Shown in pieces: positions 59,604 to 64,000 of a stretch of DNA of 64,000 nt; the first letter of the stretch is position 1, and the number at the start of each line of letters is the position of its first letter. The stretch comes from Streptomyces sp. NRRL S-244 (lineage in GTDB: Bacteria > Actinomycetota > Actinomycetes > Streptomycetales > Streptomycetaceae). Where the stretch lies: contig NZ_JOCX01000001.1 in NCBI RefSeq assembly GCF_000717915.1, positions 248,001 to 312,000 of the forward strand, written 5' to 3'. The notes under the pieces were generated by a model, which made no database searches, was not told the origin of the DNA, and saw nothing but the letters and a program-made list of their open reading frames with translations. The translations under genes and the position numbers were made by a program.

Positions 59604-61301
59604 TTACTTGGTCTCGTAGTAGCCGAACATGTCGACGATCAGGTCGGTGGTGTCCCAGCTCTGGTTCCAGAAGTCGACGACGCCGTTGACGCCGCCGGAG
59701 CTCGCCTGGACCAGGTTCGGGACGGTCTGGCCGGCCGTCCAGTTGAGGGTGGACGACGTGGGCCGCGCCGGGGTGACGTCGGTGCCCTTGTCGTAGGCCT
59801 CCGGGTGGTTCGGGTCCGGGGCGACCGACAGGAACCCGTCCTGCTTCGTGTTGGTCACCGTCGTGTTCAGGACGTACCCCGCGATGCCCTCCTCGTCCGT
59901 GGAGATCGGCATCCAGATGTAGCCGCGGGCGTACATCGGGCCGTAGCCCCAGGCGCGGGTGTCGAGCTTGCGGCGCGGCGCGAGGGGCATGAAGGCCCCC
60001 GAGCTGTCCGGGCTGTAGTAGCCGACGACGTCGACGATGACGTCGGTGCCCGCCCAGGCGCCGTTGAAGATGTTGACCTTGCCGTCGGCACCGACGGGGA
60101 CGATCACCGAGTTGGCGACGGTCTGCTTGGCCTTGAAGTTCACGTTGGACGTGTTCGGGGCCTGCTGGCCGCTCGGGTAGGCCGTCAGGTGGCCGTCCTC
60201 GCGCGGGTTGGTGACGGTCACGTTCAGCGCCACGGCGGTGGCGCTGCCCGGCACGTACCAGCCGCCCAGCTGCACGCCCATGGACTTGCGGCCGCCGAGC
60301 TGGCCCTGGGGCGCGCCCTGGCCGGAGCGGGTGTCCACGGCGCGGACCGGGGTCATCGGCGTGTAGCCGCTGGCCGCGGTGCGGGTGAAGTAGCCCGTGA
60401 TGTCCGCGATCAGGTCGATCGCCGTCCAGCTGCCGTTGTAGAGCTCGACGGTGCCGTCCTTGCCCACCGGCACGATCACCATGTTCGGGACGGTCTGCGC
60501 GGCCACGAAGTTCACGTTGGACGTCGTCGGACGCGTGGTGCCACCGGGGAACACCGTCACGTGACCGGGGTTCGAGGTGTTGGTCGCGGTGACGTTCAGG
60601 GCGACGGCCGTGACGCCCGCCGGGATCTTGCCGTTGCCGGCGATCTTCACCTTGGCCGAGGAGTACGCCTGGACCATGCCCCGCGGGGCCCCGGTGCCGT
60701 CCCGGGTGTCCAGGAGGCGGGTCGGGGCGTACGGCGTGAAGTCCGAGCCGACCGTCGAGAGCGGCAGCTCGTTGACGGACTCGGCCTGGTTCACGGTGTC
60801 CGTGACGGTGACCTTGACCTTGTACTCGCCGAGCTCGGCGTAGCTGTGCTTGAGCGACACCTCCTGGCCCGGGTAGGCGTCGGTGCCGTCGGTCGTCCCG
60901 TCGCCCCAGTCGTAGACGACCTTGAGGGTGGCGCCCGCGACGCTGACGACCTGGGCGCGCAGCTCGATGCCGTGCGCGGAGACGCTCTTCGCGTCGAGGA
61001 CGAGGCCCAGCTCCGGGTTACCGGCGGCAGCGGTCTCCGCGCCCTGCGCGGTCGCGGCGGCCTTGTTCTTGCCCTGCGCGGCCGGCAGGCTCTTGCGGAC
61101 CGAGCGCTCGACCGGGCTGTGGAAGGTCTTGGCATCGGCCGTGCCGAGCTTGGCCAGGTCCGCTGCGGGAGCGGACACCCCCTTGGCCACCGGCGCCGAC
61201 GGCCCCCCGGCCGGGCCGGCCGCCTGGGCCAGACCCGGGATGAAACCAACGCTGGCCGCGACGACAACGGCAGCGGAAACTACAAGACGGCGACTGCGCA
61301 C
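59604..61301 (-). CDS. Secreted PKD-domain protein with three ~110-residue repeats
   Basis: A 565-residue exported protein. The signal peptide covers about residues 1-27 (RSRRLVVSAAVVVAASVGF, end LAQA). A ~70-residue spacer precedes a PKD-like domain (about 105-180; VYDWGDGTTDGTDAYPG, KHSYAELGEYKVKVTVTD). Three repeats follow, with patterns RLLDTRDGTGAP, AVALNVTATNTSNPGHVTVFPGG, TSNVNF and DLIADITGYF; the third is the most divergent. Such repeats occur in many Streptomyces surface and hydrolase-associated proteins, probably for carbohydrate or protein binding. GTG 61301 is used since the signal peptide starts there after a G-rich SD. Confidence 0.85.
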   Translation of the reverse strand: MRSRRLVVSAAVVVAASVGFIPGLAQAAGPAGGPSAPVAKGVSAPAADLAKLGTADAKTFHSPVERSVRKSLPAAQGKNKAAATAQGAETAAAGNPELGLVLDAKSVSAHGIELRAQVVSVAGATLKVVYDWGDGTTDGTDAYPGQEVSLKHSYAELGEYKVKVTVTDTVNQAESVNELPLSTVGSDFTPYAPTRLLDTRDGTGAPRGMVQAYSSAKVKIAGNGKIPAGVTAVALNVTATNTSNPGHVTVFPGGTTRPTTSNVNFVAAQTVPNMVIVPVGKDGTVELYNGSWTAIDLIADITGYFTRTAASGYTPMTPVRAVDTRSGQGAPQGQLGGRKSMGVQLGGWYVPGSATAVALNVTVTNPREDGHLTAYPSGQQAPNTSNVNFKAKQTVANSVIVPVGADGKVNIFNGAWAGTDVIVDVVGYYSPDSSGAFMPLAPRRKLDTRAWGYGPMYARGYIWMPISTDEEGIAGYVLNTTVTNTKQDGFLSVAPDPNHPEAYDKGTDVTPARPTSSTLNWTAGQTVPNLVQASSGGVNGVVDFWNQSWDTTDLIVDMFGYYETK

Positions 61302-61418
61302 CGGCCCCCCATTTTCTGTTACTGCTTGAACGCGTTCGAAAGCCCGCTCATCGTACAGAATTCGCACAGCAATTCATCAGAAAATATGGGGCTTGATCGT
61401 ACGGATCATGTCGGGAAG

Positions 61419-62009
61419 CTAGCCGCGCACGGTCCGCAGGCCGTCCAGGGCCATGTGGACCACCGCGTCGGCCAGTTGGTCCGCGGTCGTACCGGGGTGC
61501 GGGCGGTACCACTCCACCAGCGAGTTCACCATGCCGAACAGCAGGCGGGTGGCCAGCCGGATGTCCACGTCCGCCCGCAGGTCCCCGTCCGCCGCCGCGG
61601 CCTTCAGGAGCTCCGCGACCTGGTGGTCGAACTCGCGGCGGCGCTCCAGGGCCCAGCGCTCGGTCCGGGTGTTGCCCCGCACCCGCAGCAGCAGCGTCAC
61701 GTACGGGAGCTCCGCGACCAGGACCTCGACCGTGCGGCGCGTGACGTACTCGACCCGCTCGACCGCCCGGCCTCGTACCGCGCCCGGCTCCTCCAGTACG
61801 GCGAAGAGCCCGTCGAGCGCACGGCTGACGGCGCGCTGCAGGAGCTCCTCCTTGCCCGCCACGTGGTGGTAGATCGAGGACTTCGAGATGCCCGCCGCCT
61901 TGGAGAGGTGCTCCATGGAGGTGCCGTCGTACCCGCGCTCGTTGAAGACCTGGACGGCGACGGACAGGAGCGTCTCGGGGGTGTAGGTGTCCCGCTTGGC
62001 GGTGGTCAC
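61419..62009 (-). CDS. TetR family regulator (PaaR-like candidate)
   Basis: A 196-residue repressor. The N-terminal TetR helix-turn-helix reads ETLLSVAVQVFNERGYDGTSMEHLSKAAGISKSSIYHHV in outline (key turn: AAGISKSSIYHH); the C-terminal part is a helical ligand domain (LATRLLFGMVNSLVEWYRP). It overlaps the stop of the 3-hydroxyacyl-CoA dehydrogenase gene (GTGA at 62009) and is therefore co-transcribed. Placement with this dehydrogenase and divergent paaN points to a PaaR-type sensor of phenylacetyl-CoA; the site at 63595 agrees with the reported core ACCGNNCGNNCGGT. Inference, not proof. Confidence 0.88.
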   Translation of the reverse strand: MTTAKRDTYTPETLLSVAVQVFNERGYDGTSMEHLSKAAGISKSSIYHHVAGKEELLQRAVSRALDGLFAVLEEPGAVRGRAVERVEYVTRRTVEVLVAELPYVTLLLRVRGNTRTERWALERRREFDHQVAELLKAAAADGDLRADVDIRLATRLLFGMVNSLVEWYRPHPGTTADQLADAVVHMALDGLRTVRG

Positions 62010-63538
62010 GCGGTCTCCTCCGCGGTGCTCTCGTCGCTGTCGTCGTCGCCCTCGGCGTAGCCGAGCTTGAACAGCGCCAGCGAGGGCGCGTAGCGGCCGC
62101 CGGGACAGCGCTCGTCGAGGTGGTGCAGCAGGTCGTACGCCCAGTCCCGGCCGAGCCGGTCGTGCCATTCGGCCGGGCCCATGGGGTAGTTGACGCCGAG
62201 CCGCATCGCCGTGTCGACGTCCTCGGCCGTGGCCGCGCCGCGCGCGACGGCGTCGGCGGTCAGGTCGATCAGCATCGCGACCGTACGGGCCACGATCATG
62301 CCGGGCACGTCGCCGATGACGGAGACCTTCTTGCCGAGCTTCTGGAACAGGCCGACCGCCTCGGCGAGGGTCCGCTCGCTGGTGTCCTCGCCTGCGGAGA
62401 GCGCGATCCGGGTGGCCCCGCGGTAGTCGAGCGCGAGGTCGAAGTAGACGACGTCGGCGAACTCGATCGAGGTCTTGCCGTCCGCGAGCACCAGCTGGCC
62501 CTCGCCGGGCAGCTGGATGTACGGGCCCCCGTGCTCGGTGGAGGTGACCGCGATCCCGGCCTCCTCCAGCAGCTCTACGAGCCCGGCGGCGGGACCGAGG
62601 TCGCCGACCACGGTGACCTTCTCCGGGGCCTCCTCGGGACCGGCGGTGTGCGGGGCCGCCGCCTCGGCGTCCGGGCCGTACGGGAACCAGCCGTGCCCCG
62701 ACTTGCGGCCCAGGCGGCCCGACTGGACCAGCCGGCGCTGCGCGAGGGACGGGGTGAACTTGGGGCTCCGGAAGAACGACTCCCACACGGAGCGGGTGAC
62801 GGCCTCGTTGACGTCCTGGCCGATCAGGTCGGTCAGCTGGAACGGGCCCATCTTGAAGCCGCCGCTCTCGCGGAGCACGGCGTCGATGGTGGCCGGGTCG
62901 GCGCCCTGCTCCTCGTACACCGCGAAGGCCTCGGCGTAGAAGGGGCGGGCGATCCGGTTGACGATGAAGCCGGGGGTGTCGGCGCAGCGGACCGGCGTCT
63001 TCCCCCAGCCCAGCACGGTGGCGTACGCGCGCTCGGCGGCGGCCGGGTCGGTCGCGAAACCGCGGACCACCTCGACGAGCGGGAGCAGCGGGGCCGGGTT
63101 GAAGAAGTGCAGGCCGAGGAAGCGGCCGGGGTGCGCCAGGCCGGCGGCGAGCTCGGTGACGGAGAGGGAGGAGGTGTTGGTGGCCAGCAGGGCGTCCGGC
63201 GAAACCACCTCTTCCAGCGTTTCGAAGAGGGCGCGCTTGACGGCGACGTCCTCGACGACGGCCTCGATGACGAGCGCGGCGTCCGCGAGGTCGGCGAGGG
63301 CGGAGGCCGCTTCGATCCGGCCGATCGCGTCCTCGGCCTCGGCGCGATCGAGGCGGCCCTTGGCGGCCATGCGGTCGACGCGGTCCTGGACGATGCCGAC
63401 GCCGCCGGCGGCGAGCGTGGCGTTGATGTCGTAGATCAGCACCCGGTGACCTGCGAGAAGGGCGACCTGGGCGATGCCCTGTCCCATGGTGCCGGCGCCG
63501 ACGACCGCCACAGTGCGGGACCGCTCGATTGCTGTCAT
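62006..63538 (-). CDS. 3-hydroxyacyl-CoA dehydrogenase (PaaH-like)
   Basis: A 510-residue NAD-dependent dehydrogenase. The N-terminal Rossmann domain has VAVVGAGTMGQGIAQVALLAG and YDIN; the catalytic region shows LHFFNPAPLLPLVEVV (active His) and DTPGFIVNRI. A C-terminal 3HCDH domain (SGGFKMGPFQLTDLIGQDVN) is followed by a second, degenerate unit (GVNYPMGPAEWHDRLGRDW). The double C-terminal arrangement and length suit PaaH/FadB-type enzymes that oxidise 3-hydroxyadipyl- or 3-hydroxybutyryl-CoA. ATG 63538 with gggagg upstream. Divergent from paaN. Confidence 0.92.
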   Translation of the reverse strand: MTAIERSRTVAVVGAGTMGQGIAQVALLAGHRVLIYDINATLAAGGVGIVQDRVDRMAAKGRLDRAEAEDAIGRIEAASALADLADAALVIEAVVEDVAVKRALFETLEEVVSPDALLATNTSSLSVTELAAGLAHPGRFLGLHFFNPAPLLPLVEVVRGFATDPAAAERAYATVLGWGKTPVRCADTPGFIVNRIARPFYAEAFAVYEEQGADPATIDAVLRESGGFKMGPFQLTDLIGQDVNEAVTRSVWESFFRSPKFTPSLAQRRLVQSGRLGRKSGHGWFPYGPDAEAAAPHTAGPEEAPEKVTVVGDLGPAAGLVELLEEAGIAVTSTEHGGPYIQLPGEGQLVLADGKTSIEFADVVYFDLALDYRGATRIALSAGEDTSERTLAEAVGLFQKLGKKVSVIGDVPGMIVARTVAMLIDLTADAVARGAATAEDVDTAMRLGVNYPMGPAEWHDRLGRDWAYDLLHHLDERCPGGRYAPSLALFKLGYAEGDDDSDESTAEETA

Positions 63539-63586
63539 GTCCTGATCCTCCCGCACCGGGTTATCCACAGCCCTGCCGGGCCCTCT

Positions 63587-63614
63587 TGTCCCGACCGATC
63601 GTTCGGTTACTCTA
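63587..63614 (+). promoter_or_regulatory. paaN promoter with PaaR-like operator in the spacer
   Basis: TTGTCC (63587-63592) and TACTCT (63609-63614) form -35 and -10 elements 16 nt apart. The spacer contains the palindrome ACCGA-tcgt-TCGGT (63595-63608), which fits the PaaR core ACCGNNCGNNCGGT. A repressor bound there would exclude RNA polymerase and might also affect the divergent dehydrogenase-TetR operon. Confidence 0.65.
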
Positions 63615-63705
63615 ACTCCAGTCTGCTCTTCTTCACCCGCCCCTGCCTGATCTCAGTCTGCGACCCAGCCTGATCTTGCCCGGCTCAACGAGGAGTTGGT
63701 CCCTG

Positions 63706-64000
63706 ATGGCCGCCGAGCTCACCGTCCCCCTGCTGTCCGACAAGCACCGGTCCACGCTGGACCAGGCCCTGGCGGCCATCCGCAGCCGCGCCTACTGGTC
63801 ACCGCATCCGGAGCACCCCAAGGCCTACGGGGAGACCGCGCCGGCCGACGGGCTCGCCGCCTTCGAGGCCGTCCGCGGCACCCGGTTCGACCTGGGCCAG
63901 CCCGGCACCGACGGCTGGACCGGCGGCGAGGTGTCCCCGTACGGCCCCGAGCTGGGCGTCGAGTACCCGCACGTCGACCCGGACGTGCTGCTGCCCGCGA
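63706..64000 (+). CDS. paaN: Phenylacetic acid degradation protein PaaN (N-terminus only)
   Basis: Only 98 codons are visible; full-length actinobacterial PaaN is about 550 residues. The start MAAELTVPLLSDKHR, then ALAAIRSRAYWSPHPEHPKAY and LGQPGTDGWTGGEVSPYGPEL, is the characteristic N-terminus of the PaaN aldehyde dehydrogenase family used in phenylacetyl-CoA catabolism (oxidation of the ring-cleavage aldehyde). ATG 63706 has gaggag about 11 nt upstream. It is divergent from the 3-hydroxyacyl-CoA dehydrogenase / TetR pair. Confidence 0.85.
   Translation, partial: MAAELTVPLLSDKHRSTLDQALAAIRSRAYWSPHPEHPKAYGETAPADGLAAFEAVRGTRFDLGQPGTDGWTGGEVSPYGPELGVEYPHVDPDVLLPA

Noticed and set aside
61311..61385. 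Inverted repeat ATTTTCTG ... CAGAAAAT upstream of the PKD protein gene
   Set aside because: Only 8 bp separated by 59 nt in an AT-rich promoter region; expected by chance often enough.

Overview
The window looks like oriC-proximal chromosome of a Streptomyces. GC is very high, and GTG and TTG starts and short stop/start overlaps are common. I noticed no in-frame TTA leucine codon by eye. Typical actinobacterial genes are present: a mycothiol-dependent enzyme, the proteasome activator Bpa, two eukaryotic-type kinases and two bkd operons. Two perfect parS sites (14-mer GTTTCACGTGAAAC at 6948 and 53113) and one single-mismatch copy (48110) also fit, since parS clusters around the origin. No rRNA, tRNA, insertion sequence, prophage or CRISPR array was seen.

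Layout. 1-11.5 kb: aspS (cut by the left edge), a PAS-GAF-PP2C-HATPase regulator, an AI-2E permease, a secreted SH3-like protein, two lipoproteins with a MacAB-type exporter, and a pirin. 11.7-23.9 kb: SseB-like protein, acyl-CoA dehydrogenase, a protein with a duplicated Cys/His module, M18 aminopeptidase, SMP-30-like secreted protein, thioredoxin-NHL protein, DUF4240, ATP-grasp and LURP-one proteins, a nitrilase-family amidase and a mycothiol-dependent enzyme. 24-36 kb: AraC regulator, GntR-MFS operon, DUF418 membrane protein, a papain-like protease with a lectin-like propeller beside a chagasin-like inhibitor, a secreted heptad-repeat protein, DUF1266, PPOX and GNAT proteins. 36-46 kb: first bkd operon, a divergent orphan NarL-type response regulator, another PPOX protein and two divergent Ser/Thr kinases. 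46-54 kb: PadR with an FtsX-type ABC system, Bpa, mobA-like, moeA and a K+ channel. 54-64 kb: quinone oxidoreductase, second bkd operon with a divergent Lrp-type regulator, a PKD/repeat secreted protein, and a TetR / 3-hydroxyacyl-CoA dehydrogenase pair divergent from paaN (cut by the right edge).

How the genes work together. Catabolism of branched 2-oxo acids and of acyl-CoA or phenylacetyl-CoA intermediates dominates: two complete E1-alpha/E1-beta/E2 sets, acyl-CoA dehydrogenase, 3-hydroxyacyl-CoA dehydrogenase and PaaN. A palindrome with arms ACCGA/TCGGT lies in the paaN promoter, and a near-identical one lies between the second bkd operon and its Lrp-type regulator. This suggests, but does not prove, shared TetR (PaaR-like) control. 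The most distinctive findings are the protease-inhibitor pair at 28.6-30.9 kb and the two parS sites whose central GTG serves as a start codon. Next come the 21-bp heptad-repeat gene, the collagen-like insert in the PP2C regulator and the duplicated Cys/His protein. Long perfect hairpins mark many transcription unit ends.
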